Shown one piece after another: positions 12,490 to 25,000 of a stretch of DNA of 64,000 nucleotides. How positions within the stretch are numbered: position 1 is the stretch's first letter; every line of letters begins with the position of its first letter. The notes under the pieces are model-generated. The model searched no databases and was not told the origin of the DNA. It worked only from the letters and a program-made list of their open reading frames with translations. Source of the stretch: Apostichopus japonicus (taxonomy: Eukaryota > Echinodermata > Holothuroidea > Aspidochirotida > Stichopodidae); contig NC_092583.1 in NCBI RefSeq assembly GCF_037975245.1, forward strand, positions 15,533,264-15,597,263, given 5' to 3'. The position numbers and the translations under genes are program-made.

Positions 12490-13037
12490 CATTTGTACCG
12501 CACCTCATCATCCCATACTATACCACACCATACCGAACACGCCATACCGTACCATGTCATATCCTTCTATGCCATATCTTACTAAACCATACCATATCAT
12601 GCCATGCGACTCCAAGCCATGTCATGCATATCCATGCCATATCCATGTCACTTCATGCCCCACAACATGGCATACCACACCACACCATACCACATCATAC
12701 CATACCATACCATAACATACCATACCATAACATACCATACCACATCAAACCATACCACATCATAACATAACATACCACACCATAACATAACATAACATAC
12801 CTTACCATACCACATCAAGCCATACCACATCATAACATAACACACCATAACATACATAACATACCACACCATACTTTACCATACCATACCACACCACATC
12901 AAACCATACCACATAATACCATACCTCACTATACCACATCATACCATACCACATAATACCACATCATACCATACCACACCATACCATACCTTACCTTACC
13001 ATACCACATCAAACCATAGATACCACATCATACCATA
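12490..13037. repeat. Degenerate (ATACC)n pentanucleotide array
   Basis: Built from 5-bp variants ATACC, ACACC, ATATC, ATCAT and ATAAC. A longer phrase, ACCACATCAAACC, recurs at about 12739, 12809, 12893 and 13003, so blocks of variants have been copied together. Frames through it (MWYV-like on the minus strand) are repeat artefacts. Confidence 0.95.
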
Positions 13038-13769
13038 TTTTGTTATACAACACTTTTACAGAATAACACTTTAAGATACCATGGTTACAATGTACATATA
13101 GTGTTTTGTTATTTTGACAATGTGTACTGTATTACGAGATAATGCTACTACCAGCAGGATCAACGTGTGTCCACAAATGTCTCGATATGTAGGTCCTTAT
13201 TCGACAACACAACGATATGCAATTGGTATAAGAAAGAATCCCCCGAAAAACAGCAACATGTCACGGCTTATTCTACTCAACGTTTGCTGGGATTGCGTCC
13301 AGCATTATCGTTTATTCAAACAAAATTCCTCACACTAGATTGATTTTGATGGCAGAAACTCCAAAAAGACAAGTAAAATGGAAGAACAACAAAACTAATG
13401 AATCTGTTATAGCTTACAGTATCTGTTACGATATATACATTAAATCCAAACCCATCATTTTAAGTTCTTCCAGACAGGTATCCTACAAAGCTATGACGCA
13501 AATAAAATAAGATTCGCCAGAGTTGATATTATCCAATTTCACCTTCTTCCTCTTTTTTTAATGAAACACCTTGCATTTAATACACGTTTTATCAGTTCCT
13601 AGAATATCCATAATATTGAATAGTCGGTAAATATATGCGGCTTTTAGAATCTCCAATTGCAATCGATACCCGATAAAGTATTAGCTTACATGTGCTTAGC
13701 TTTTATTCAATCCGGGTTACATAAATAACTGCAACCCTCGAAGCTTCACCTTAGTTTTCTCCAATGGGT
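13038..13769. other. Non-coding stretch, nothing recognisable
   Basis: AT-rich unique sequence without a usable coding frame, RNA gene or repeat. Confidence 0.55.
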
Positions 13770-14630
13770 GTAGATTCACAAATTCTTTCGATATTATATA
13801 TCACCTCTGTTGTTCAATTTGAAATATATATTAATTTTCGATCAAAAATTATTTGTAGTAAAAGTGGAAAACTGTTGCTTGGGGATATACCTGTTTCATG
13901 AAATATTCTACGGTATAGGACGGACAATTTTAGACTAGGAAACAGTGTACTCGTAGAAACAAAAAATAATGTAAACGAGCCCTAAATTATGTTAGTCTCC
14001 TTGTAAAGAATGTTTTCTTAAAGAGGATTGCGAAGTCTAACCATTGAAATTGGAAATATTACTTTCATGAATTTTTTTTTCGCTGAGAAATTGTTTGTTG
14101 TAACAAAAAGCAAAGAAAAGGAAATTGTTGCTTGGAGATATTTCTATTTCATGAAATATATTAAAATAAAGGGCCAGCGATTGTAGATTATCTCTCCGTG
14201 TAAATTCTAAACATGTTAACGATGCACACACTATGCTAGAATTCTTTTAAAAAAATTGAGACTTGAAAAGAATTTCAATTTTCAAAAAAATTGCGACATC
14301 TAAGCCTTGATATTTGTCATATTCAAGAAAACGAACCACAAATTTATGGTGTTTTAGCGTCGAATACCATCAAAACATTCCATTTTCATCTGAAAAAAAT
14401 GTTTTAAATAACTAGGGATGATGCACGCAGAGTGTTCATCTCCCTCCCACCTCTATTACTCCTCCCACCCCCTACCCCTCCCGCCACGTCCCCTCCCCCC
14501 AAAAAAATCCCGCGATAACGGGTAACTTTTTGGAACCAATTAATGAAAGTTACAATTTTACGCCTCGATTCGTCTATGTTAAATCAGGCTTGGTTAAGAG
14601 TATCTGTTTCATGAAAGTTGGTTCCTAGAC
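13770..14630 (+). repeat. Three diverged tandem units of about 260 bp
   Basis: A block containing GTTGCTTGG, GATAT, TCTATTTCATGAAA recurs near 13870, 14125 and, more diverged, 14588. A second block, ATTGCGAAGTCTAACC, at 14028 matches ATTGCGACATCTAAGCC at 14291, an offset of 263 bp. The order of the blocks is kept. This is an old tandem duplication, not a recent satellite. The last unit is interrupted by a C-rich tract at 14440-14505. Confidence 0.6.
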
Positions 14631-16273
14631 TATTTTTTTTCTTGTTTTATTTTTCGTCGAACCATTTTCAGCATCTTCAAGTGATAATAATCCTTACAAC
14701 AGTACAACAGTATACAATGAGCCATTATTATCATTATGATACAAATTACCCCATATGGAAAAGATATATAAAGAAACCTGACCAAAGAACGATTTTGATA
14801 TATGTTTTGTCCTAAGGAGTGATTTCCAAAAAAAGACGACAAATAAAATATTAAATAGTTATATTTTCTGTTCACAAGTATTTTCGTGTGGCGCTATAGG
14901 CTATACACCGTACATGTTATGCTAAAGGCTGAACGATTTCAGTCACGTAGTCAAAACCATATAGTGTTGATTATTTTACTATACCAAAGTACCACGTGCT
15001 GCGTAAAGTCATGGGACGCCATACTGACAAGAAATTGAGTCTACGGGATCCATACGATTACAAATTCTTTTGTAATTTGATCGCATATAAACGAAAGGCA
15101 AACGCGATTTACTTTAGCACGTCAAGCCAAGACAGCGTTATAATAAATGGTTCAACAATTTTGTCACTAAAGAGTTTAGTCTTAATACTTAGATTGATTT
15201 AATTGGTGTTTGACCCTTATTGATCTTTTGTGTGGGTTCAACGTTAAAATCAAAATAACGACACATGCGCAATCCATAATACGTGTTAATTATCACATAG
15301 GCTTACTAATTATTCATATTCTTTTAATTTACTCATTCTTGTCTTTTTGTTGTTGTTGTAGATTTGGAAAGGTATTTTGTTTTTCAAAGTTTTAATGATT
15401 TCCGTTAAGTGAACATCCGTTGTAGATGTACATAACACATCATTACTTCATTTATTAATATAGATCTCACAAAAAATAAATCATAATGAAAAAATAGATA
15501 AAGATAAAGATAAAGCTACCTCTGCTTTGAATTTGTTACAATCTGGTGGTAACACACTCGGTCGTTTAAAGAGAGGTTAGGGTGAAGAAACACACAGTCT
15601 GTTATGTTAGGCCAAATCTCACTAGAACGACGATGTTATAATCCTTAACTTACAAATAAAAAATATAAAAATAACATAACGACAACAACAAAATATAAAA
15701 ATTTGTGGGACACAAATATTTTCTCTACTTTTAGTCTATTAGTAACTCTCTTCTCATGGACAGCCAACAGGTTATGACCACAAAGATCTTTAGGTAGAAC
15801 TGCATATCCAGTCATAGATGAATGTATATTACTTGGTCAGTGTAACGCAAAGGTAGAACCGAATTCATAATACATACTCCTTAAGCGAGGCGATACTTGC
15901 AACATGTATACCTGTTGAATTTAGCCAAATGATAAGTACCGTGTTTTTTAACCGTGATTGCTTTTAGCATTCGCCCCTCACACTGCCAGTATGTTAGACA
16001 CCCGGGTACCCTCTACCGGGGCTGGTCAGCGATGGTTTAAAACCGTTCCGTCCTAAGATTGCTGGTATATCTGACCACGATAATGCGATATATACAATTC
16101 CCGCGTTCAGGAATGCTACACTACTATTAATCAATCACGTGTATATAAATACATGCTATCTGCTATAGATGAATACTCCTCGCATCAATACACCAGATCA
16201 TATGACCATGAGCATAAACAACTGTCACATTTTACAGACTACTGGAGGCCCTATTGCTTTCGTATTACTGCAT
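14631..16273. other. Non-coding stretch, nothing recognisable
   Basis: Holds a short GATAAA run (about 15498-15520) and no convincing coding sequence. Confidence 0.55.
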
Positions 16274-16431
16274 GTATATATAGGCATATATATATATATA
16301 TATAGGCATATATATATAGGCATATATATATATATGTATATATATATATAAATATAATTGATATATATATATATATATATATAAATATATATATGTATAT
16401 AATATAATTGAAATATATATATATATAATTG

Positions 16432-16462
<31 letters not shown>

Positions 16463-16482
16463 TATATGTGTGTGTGTGTGCG
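16274..16482. repeat. Interrupted (AT)n tract with terminal (TG)n
   Basis: Alternating AT broken by GGC, AATTG and AAT interruptions that recur at intervals, with TATAATTGATATA-type units suggesting local slippage. It ends in a short TG run at 16467-16480. Confidence 0.95.
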
Positions 16483-17119
16483 TGTTAAACTGGATATGGT
16501 TCGCAGCGAACTTATCACGAATGCGTATAACATTGCAGTTTGATCGATGTTTAAGAGCGTATATAGCATAGAGTTAGACAATATAAAGACCAATTATCAG
16601 CCTATTCACACCGGCTGTTACTTTAGTTTGCGTTGGGGTCTCTATCACGTAGCCAAGCAGTAAACCAATTTGAGAAGCGAAACCATAGTGGCTTCGTGTA
16701 ACATACATGGGTAGCGCTTTGCCCATATATCTTCCCTCTTACAAAACTATCTCAGCATACAGAGGCCCTCTACATTTGAACTGATGGTATACCCCGTGTG
16801 GCATGTTTAATGTTCCTTCCGTCGGTTGACGTATTGGTTAATTACTGTACACGCTGGCAACTGGCAAGGTGAACCTTGCCTCTTTACTTTATATATAAAC
16901 AATCATGCTATTTTATCTTCGAAATATATGCTTATTAAATATAAATATGGTTTTTTGTACAAAGTTACATCTGTTGAGAAAGTTTGTATCATAAGCCTCT
17001 GTGGAAGGGAGTATATCACATACGGGTATGGTTCAAAGAAATGGAGTGTGTTAAATACCTCATGTAATGAGGTATACAAGTTGTAATGTGAGTATAGAAT
17101 ACCCCTTCCGGTGTGGTTC
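16483..17119. other. Non-coding stretch with a small hairpin
   Basis: Contains GGCAAGGTGAACCTTGCC at about 16863-16880, an 8-bp stem with a 2-base loop. The 86-codon frame at 16826-17086 shows no coding character. Confidence 0.5.
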
Positions 17120-17310
17120 ATCTTCTACACATATCCCAGTCCGTACTCGTTCTAGCACCATTTCGTGTACTCGTGATCGCCCATGTTAGATGTGTACTCC
17201 GGCATGCACTGGTACTCCTGAACAATATTATAGATATCAAATATTAATAACAGTGTAGGAGTAACTTCTCACTACTAGCGCTTATAACTTATTCGTACTT
17301 ATTCATAATA
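17120..17310 (-). repeat. Degenerate GTACTC-motif repeat
   Basis: GTACTCGT, GTACTCGTG, GTACTCCGG and GTACTCCTG recur every 20-40 bp. In the other orientation the same motif (GAGTACGAG, GAGTACAAG) makes up two more loci, 29262-29402 and 47869-48062. It looks like a dispersed, decayed minisatellite. Confidence 0.6.
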
Positions 17311-19500
17311 AATGGAACTGAACTCATTCTTGAACTATTGCTGTTGTATTTCGTATTAAACTGTTTATAAGCCTACAATTGTACCTCCCACTATACGGAT
17401 AACCTACTTCTGGTTTTCATTGAATGTGTTATTTCGTCTCTCGTCCCGTTCTTCTCTAGCAAAATAGCGCTTTCCACTGGTACCCATATAATTGTCAAAA
17501 CATGGAAGAAAGGCCTGTATATTCTATGTATTTATGTATAACACTATACATTGCACTTCAAGTAAATGCATACACACACTGGTGCTGTGTCTACTGCAGA
17601 TAACATATACATAGTTAACCTTCATATCTTTCTGTGATGTATACGCAATAATGTGTTACGAGTATATACATGCTAACGCATACCGTATCACAGCTTCAAA
17701 AAACACGCAGTTTATGCACAGTCAGTGGTACTGACCCTGTTGCAATGATGTAAAACAAATTCACACGTTTGGAATATAGCAAAACATGAACATTACATCA
17801 TCATTCAAGTCCATGATACTCAGTGAAGAGAATTATCGTGCTCTGTGCCGTACAGAGCGAGCGGTTATATATATATATATAGTCTACCCAAAATTACAAT
17901 AGCACCTGTACAAATTAAACTGGTCATAAAATTCTAATCAGGAGGGTGCATGGGTATAAGAGTAGCACTTAATCACTTGTCAGTTTGATGAGTTGTCCTT
18001 AGTCAACCGATACCCATAAATTAAATTGCAACCTTGCTCCATTAATCATGATGTTTTTAAAGGTATACCGGTGTGTGTATATATATTAATATGTAAAATG
18101 TATTACGGGTTGAAGAATGTGATGGAAATATTTCATGCACAAAATGTGTAAAGGAAAAAAGACAAAGCAACACATTTCACTATATAGGTTATCAATAATG
18201 CATCTGATAAGATGCATGTCATCAGGCTTGCTTCCGTGCCTGCAAAAGTGTAAGAACAGTGTACTTTTCTTCGTCGGTGTTCAAAATAAAATCACGAATT
18301 AATTCCAAGCTTGACAGAGAGAGCTGATATTATGTTGCAACACATTAAAGCTACATTTAGGGTTGGTTTTGGTTAATATGCCAATAGACATTTGATAGTA
18401 ATAAAATCTCATATACTAACTAGGCAGGTCAAACTTGGCCAGTCTAATTAAGTATCTTTCCAATGAACGGGGAAGAAGTAAAAGTATAAGTATGAACATT
18501 TTCAAAGTGCATGTTTGTATGTGATTTGGTATTATCTATGAACCAAAAATATCTGAATGACGAAATTTTCTAAATATAGAATGTAATAGGCCTTACTTAT
18601 TTACATGAAAACTACAACAACACACGTGAGTTTGATCAACTACTGCATATTTTAGGCCTATCTTATAGGTTGCGTACAAATGATCATTGACTGGCACACA
18701 AATAAATAAATACAAAATCCGCTTTAAGTTATATACCTTACACGATGACAGTAGTTTGAATTGCAATGTTAACCTAGTTTTTACTGTGATTCGGTAATCT
18801 ATATGGTTGCCATGGGATGAAAAGTGCAGCTAGCTTCGATTCGATATCCTCTTGACACAATTCGTCGCGTATAACGTACATAGATCGGTTCGGATCATTA
18901 TCATATATGTCAGTAATAATCATTTTCCTTCTGGAAAGTCCATAATGACATCATGTGAGCCACTGTGTCAGAGGGTATAATGCATTAACAGTTTTGTTTG
19001 AAACTTTCAACAATCTCCTGAAAACCACGTAAAAACTAGTAGCTGTCTGTTTTTTCCCTTCTTCTTCAAGTTGTGCTTCAGAGCCTTATAATAACTGTAT
19101 GATTTTGGCGCTCTTTAAATGCCATTGATTGATTTTCTTATGACGTAATCAAACAATCCAAATCAAAGGATTTGTATTTGTTGATTGTCTTTGCTGAAGT
19201 AGTTCTGTGATTGTATAAACAGTAGCATATGTCAGCTAGAAATGTCAGCTAGCTTCAAACTTATCAAAGGACTAACCCTACTTACACGCGCAGACTGTTG
19301 TGGCGATATCTATGGCAGTATAGGTTACATTTACTTCGGTTGTAAACAATACACTCGTGGCTATTTATAATGACTTGTGGGTGGATATTGTATAGTAAAC
19401 AGCCGTTTTCCACAAATTCTACTCGGTATAGCTAAAACAATTAAGGGTAATACACCGCTTTGAAAATATACAGTACATTTATTTGTAGCTGTATCCATCG
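17311..19500. other. Non-coding stretch, nothing recognisable
   Basis: Only a short AT tract (17863-17881). No gene, RNA or element is supportable. Confidence 0.55.
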
Positions 19501-19604
19501 CCAATGTCGTTTTCCAATCTTGACTGGGTAACCTCCCCCACTCCCACCCCCGCCAATGTTGTTTTCCAATCTTGCCTGGGTAACCTTCCCCCACCCCCCC
19601 CCTC
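19501..19604. repeat. 52-bp tandem duplication ending in C-tract
   Basis: CCAATGT-GTTTTCCAATCTTG-CTGGGTAACCT plus a C-rich tail occurs twice, at 19501 and 19553, with only a few differences between copies. It may derive from the same C-rich class of element as the hAT-like copies, but no termini are visible. Confidence 0.9.
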
Positions 19605-21583
19605 CTGCAACGTCACCACTGCCCGACCAGCAAGAGCTTTTTCTTTCGTTTTGCTTCCTTTAGTGTAAATGAAGGACTCTTTCTAAGTTAGTTTTGAATA
19701 CACAAACTCAACTGCTACGTAATCGCGTAAACCAAATCTTAACATTTCCCACAAAAAAAACCTAATTTAATATCTCATTAATGTAACTACCATCAATTCT
19801 TCTTTTCAAAATATAGGTTATTTCATATATTTCGAGGGGCAAAAAAAGAAGTTAACAACACCAAAATTGAAATCCCGCGAAATGTAACGTGTACCTTTAA
19901 CTCTCCATTCGAGTGAAGTACTTTGCAGTCTCTTAGCCTGTCAAGACCTCTTTACGAAATCTTTTTCGAGAGCTTTTCAATGAAGTAGTTTAACCTCAAT
20001 GAGCGATAACGCTAAACAAACCCCACGGCCAACTGTGTAGCAACTTACCTTAGTCTGGTTCATTATTGTTTGCATCGTATAGACAGGCGTGATTGAAACA
20101 CAATGACTTGAACAGAGAAAAGATTACCAGACACATAATTGTAAATTATTTAAAAAGAGAGACAGGGAGTTGATTGTACTGCAATCCTATATAGAATACA
20201 CGTGTTTACGTATATCAAGAGGCTCGACATATTGATAGCAAGACAAGATAACCTTATTTACTCCAATTACGATTATATCACTAAATGATCAAATCTTTTC
20301 CTCATTAGACTAACACATTATGCGTTTGCAAGTTTTCCAAACTATATGATTGAAATTGATCAAAACGATGACATCTTCTGTGTATCTCTCTCTTCATTCA
20401 AATGTCGCTAAATGCTTGTAATGAACAATTTCGTTAGATTTCTGACAAGTTTTGTTGCCATGACAGTGAAGTTCTCTCGTTGCAATAGTGTACTCAACCT
20501 GAAGCAAAACATGACACTATAACTCGAATATCGAAGAAATTCTCTATTTTGAAGAACGAAAATTAATGAGTATATAGTTTAAGTGAAAGATTGTAATAAG
20601 GAATATGCAACGAACAATATTTCGACGAGATGTGAGTTTAGATTGCGAGACACAAAAAACACCTAGAACAATTAATTAACAGAGCCCTTTGACTGATTGC
20701 GTCTCTTTCTTACACGAAATAATTCCCGCCTAAAATATACCGTATAGAAAAAAAAAATCAACTTTTTCGAATAGTTGACAATTTCCAATAAACTAAGTCA
20801 TTTTGGAAAGGTGATACAACCGAAGTGCATCCGACCTATTTTTAAATCATGAAAAATGGAGTCTTTTCACCCCTTTCTTCAAGTCTCAATATGTTAGAAA
20901 GGGTTGCGATTGTATCTTTTCCAGACGAAGATCTGAAGTATCATCGTCTGCGACCTTAAAATTGATCAATCCGAAGCACAAGCCCCTCTCGTAGACCACT
21001 TGGCTGTTAATGCTACCATGACAACGACTCTTATGGTCGTCAAATTGATATTTCGTCCACTTAAAATTGATTAGACCGTTCTAAAATGACCATAAGATCA
21101 GCAGAACACGTTTTAAAATAATGGAAAGATGATCAGTAATGCCAATACGGAAGTGCAACTGCATAATTTGGCTAAAACATTTTCCCCGAGAAAACCTCCC
21201 TGTGAAAGTTTATTCGCAGCAGGCAAAGTGTAACATGGAAATCAATCATTCGATTTTTTTTTAAATTTTATTATTCTGGACCGGTTCCCCGTGGAATGTA
21301 TCAAGAATAAAGACACTTTTAGCGTCCCGTGAGAGGCCTCGGATACAGCTCGTTAGGTGTAACACCGACTCCTATGCACTTCCATCCATCAATGTAAATA
21401 CACACGGCGTTGATGTATGGTGGATTCCTCGTGTGGCTTCAAACACTACAGGGAATGGAAAGTTTGTATTGATTTCGGTCTGGTATGTAACATTATGACG
21501 TAATCATATACAATATGAGTCTGAGTCGGTATGAATACAATAAATAACCAATCCAAACAGCCTCTGTATGCAAATGCAAAGCA
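19605..21583. other. Non-coding stretch
   Basis: Two short segments flanked by splice-like signals were inspected: 20925-20994 on + and the strong donor at about 20047 on the minus strand. Neither could be distinguished from chance. Otherwise AT-rich unique DNA. Confidence 0.5.
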
Positions 21584-22000
21584 TAAGCGCCAATCAAATC
21601 CGTCTATATCGGCCCTGCTATACGGTGAGCGCCGATAGAACCGGTTATCGTTTAATCTACCGACACCGTTAAAACCACAATCAAACCGGGCTTCGCTTAC
21701 TGCCATATGAACCTCTGTTGGCTAACTACGGTAAGTAAACAGCCATGCCAAGCCGTGTAAGAGTATTTTGAGCACTTTAAAACACCAAACACCAAAGCCG
21801 TCTCTGCATGTATGAGTTGAATATACCGTGAGCGCCAATCGAAACAGTCTCTGTCGGCTAAATACGATGACCGACAATAGAACACATTTGTTGATAAATA
21901 CTGCATGTGACCTTTAAAACTTAACTCCTACTAGACCCGGCTCATGTAGTTTACTGGCATAAGGAAATCGCCAGTCAAAATTGTCTCTGTTGGTTGAATA
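21584..22000 (+). repeat. Decayed tandem array, period about 40 bp
   Basis: A unit of the type GAGCGCCAATCGAAAC followed by GTCTCTGTCGGCTAAATACG recurs with anchors (CAATCAAA-like) at 21591, 21633, 21678, 21836, 21875 and 21972, plus weaker copies between. Spacing is 39-45 bp where adjacent copies are readable. The units are more GC-rich than the surroundings, so the block stands out. Identity between units is only moderate, so the array is old. Confidence 0.65.
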
Positions 22001-22040
22001 AGGGCGAATGCTTACGTTCGAAACCGACGTCTTCGGTGGT

Positions 22041-22075
22041 ACGGTATACGGACATACAATACTGTATGATACCGT
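22041..22075. other. Nested inverted repeat
   Basis: ACGGTAT at 22041-22047 pairs with ATACCGT at 22069-22075. Inside, CATAC pairs with GTATG, leaving a 6-base loop and a 5-base bulge. It lies just 3' of the 40-bp array. Too short to call a microRNA precursor. Confidence 0.6.
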
Positions 22076-25000
22076 GCTGAATACAGAAAAACGTCAGTCA
22101 ATCAGTCGTTGCGCACGTTATGTGGTATTTCCTTTAATTAAAAAGGGTCTTAAATTGACTACATTAGTTTGCTATTGACAATTAGTGATGTTTTTTTTTC
22201 TTTTGTGGAAGGGGGGGGGGGGAGAATATTCCACAATCAAAACCATACCCCGCTTTTCTACATAACATATGATTGTAATCGCAACTGATAACTAATTACC
22301 ACTAAACTGACAAATTAAAATAAAATAATTTAAAAATAATATAATGTTATCCCTAGCTCGTTTCAAAGTTCATGTCTAAGAATCGATCCACACACACATA
22401 CATACACACATAATACATCACCGCCTCACCCGCCCCCTTCGTTACGTCACTATACCGGCATCGACATTGACGTCCACACGTCTATCTGAATCATTCTTGC
22501 ATGGCAACATGTTTGCGAGCCTCTGGTGTATACATTTGATCAGGTTGAAGTTAACAAGACTTTTCACCGCTTGTTGAAATCATATGACTTGAAGGATCTA
22601 TTGGGAGATAGGGGAATATACGAAATGGACCTAATCCAATGGAGAGAATGAAAAGACACCTTCTCTATGTTTAATGACGAACATTCCTCCCCGAAGGGAT
22701 ACTTCAATCTTATTGAAGTTTTGTGGAAATATACGCTTCTTCTATTTTTCTTTCTACTTATGAAATATATTTGCGCTGACAAGTTCTATCCTGGGACTTC
22801 TTCTTTTTTTGCCTGAAAACGAAGAGCATGCCTCCTCTTGTTTCTTGTGTATTGAGATCTGAGTGTTAAGTGATCAACATGCAGGTTTTACATCTGAAGC
22901 AAGTAACACAAACTAAAAAAGAACACACAGAATCGGAAATAAATATCAGTATTTGGATGAAACTGTTTTTATACCACCTAGGATCGGAAAAGAAATAAAT
23001 CATCCTTGCGTTACTGTGCCAAATTTTTTAGCCTAGATGTTATCACCCTTATGAACATAGTAAACAATGCAGCCATGAGAGAGTTCTCATGCATAACATC
23101 TTTCTATATATTTACTGCTCGAGTAAATGTATACAGAACATGTCTGCTTGCAGTGTTTATTTATTACACTGTCGTAATTATCTTCAAAACGGTTCACACA
23201 GTTTATGATTCGCTTTTGATTTTTATTGCTTGACATTATGAATACAAATTTAATTTTAAAAAACGTCGCAAAGTGCGCAAATTTGATCTATATAAGTTAA
23301 CTTATTAACATACTATATATAGTCACGTAGTCAACCGGCTAGGACCAGTTGCGCCGGTGAGTCCAAGGCGTCGAATAAGCAGTTTTTTTCTTGGTCGCGA
23401 AGGTGCTATAGTTTTGTCCGAGTTGCCAAAAGCGCCTCTTGGTTTAAGACCCCAGCACCACCCGTTGCAACAACAGATCCTGTCCCAATTTATGCCCGAG
23501 ACGGCCCCTGGGTATATAACACTCGAAAATAGAGAGCTATTTGTTAATTAACAAACATGAAATATCAACCGATAAACATCAGGTCACAACAAAACAGAAA
23601 ACCTTGTCTTTCTCAACTTTTATTATACTTGCGATATATGGTTAAGGATATCCCTTCACCGACGTTGAGAAAAGATGGAACAAATAATTTAAAAAATTCT
23701 ATCGAAAATAAGTTTGATATATTTAATAAAATTTACTACTTTTAATATATGAATTGTAATATTTTCAATCCTTAGAAGTATAAAATAAAAATCAGATAAG
23801 TATCTCATTAGTTACAAACCAAATAGGAACTTTCATCGTACAAAGTCGTTCATCATTATTTGACCCAAAAGTTGATAGTCAATTTCTTGTTGGAGTTGGA
23901 GGTGAGGGTGGGGATGGGGTTGAGGGTGGGTGGGGCGATGTTAACTTATGATGTAGATGATGTGTATAGTTTCAGGTTTTGATATTTATCTCAGTGTGAA
24001 ATTGTAAACATGGTTTCCAGCTCTCTATTTCACGTTTATTTTAAAAATGATATATGCTGTCAAAAAATGTCAATAGTATGTTCGCGTGTCACTGCCTATA
24101 AGAGAACAAGGAAACAAGAATCCCCTCCCTGCCCCACCCCCTCCCCCTCTTCCCTCCTCTCCACACCTCATAAAAAGACAAAGACAAAAACGCCGTCACC
24201 AACAACAAACATGAAAGAAAAGACGTTTCTCCTAGACCTTATTTTGAAAGGTTTTTCAGTACGTAATTGGATGTATTTCGAGCACTTTCTCTGACATTAT
24301 AGACAAGACCGTCACCAGGCTTACTTGCAAACAAGGAGATTAAATATTCTTATTCCGTTCGTGTGAAAATTAGTTTATTTCCATTTTATGCGGGTTTTTT
24401 CCCCTTTTTTCTGTGTGTGTGTGTGTGATTCACTGTATTTCAAACTAAGTGACTAATGAGAGGTGTCTTGTGTTGTTATTAAAGTATCGGTCATTCACCT
24501 GTTTGCTGTGTGGGATTGGCTGTATAATGGGTATTGTAAAAAAAAAGGCATTGATTGGCAAATTAGATTTATTTCCCGGCAACTGAAGATGAACTGGCGA
24601 CGCAAAATTTTAAAGAAGTATAAATTTACCGCACATTGGTTTGATTTTAAGTCTGCGTAAAAAAAAGAGTGTAATATTACACTGAAGCCTACGTCGGATA
24701 AGCTGGTATCATAGAAACGGCAAACATTCTTTCGTACATAATTAAAATGATAATAACTAAACTATCAAGATGAATTGGGTTTTTTTTCTGCACATAAAAA
24801 CTTCATTCTCGTTAAACTCATGGTCGTTAAACTCTTGTGCGTGAGCTAATAGCTGTTAATGTTTTGGCTTATTTTCCATTTTGATCTCTAAACGCTTTAA
24901 CTGCCAAAGGAGAAACTATGGACTGAAAGTGGTACCGTATTTTAACTAATTCCCCCCCCCCCACCTCCCCCTCCCGCAACGAACGAAAAAGCAAATGTAC

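Noticed and set aside
20925-20994. 22-codon stretch after ATCTTTTCCAG ending in a stop
   Set aside because: Reads plausibly (RRSEVSSSATLK) but no neighbouring exon in matching phase was found; kept only as a note.
21584-22000. CRISPR-like appearance of regularly spaced 40-bp units
   Set aside because: Units are contiguous and diverged with no constant-repeat/variable-spacer pattern, and the DNA is eukaryotic in character.
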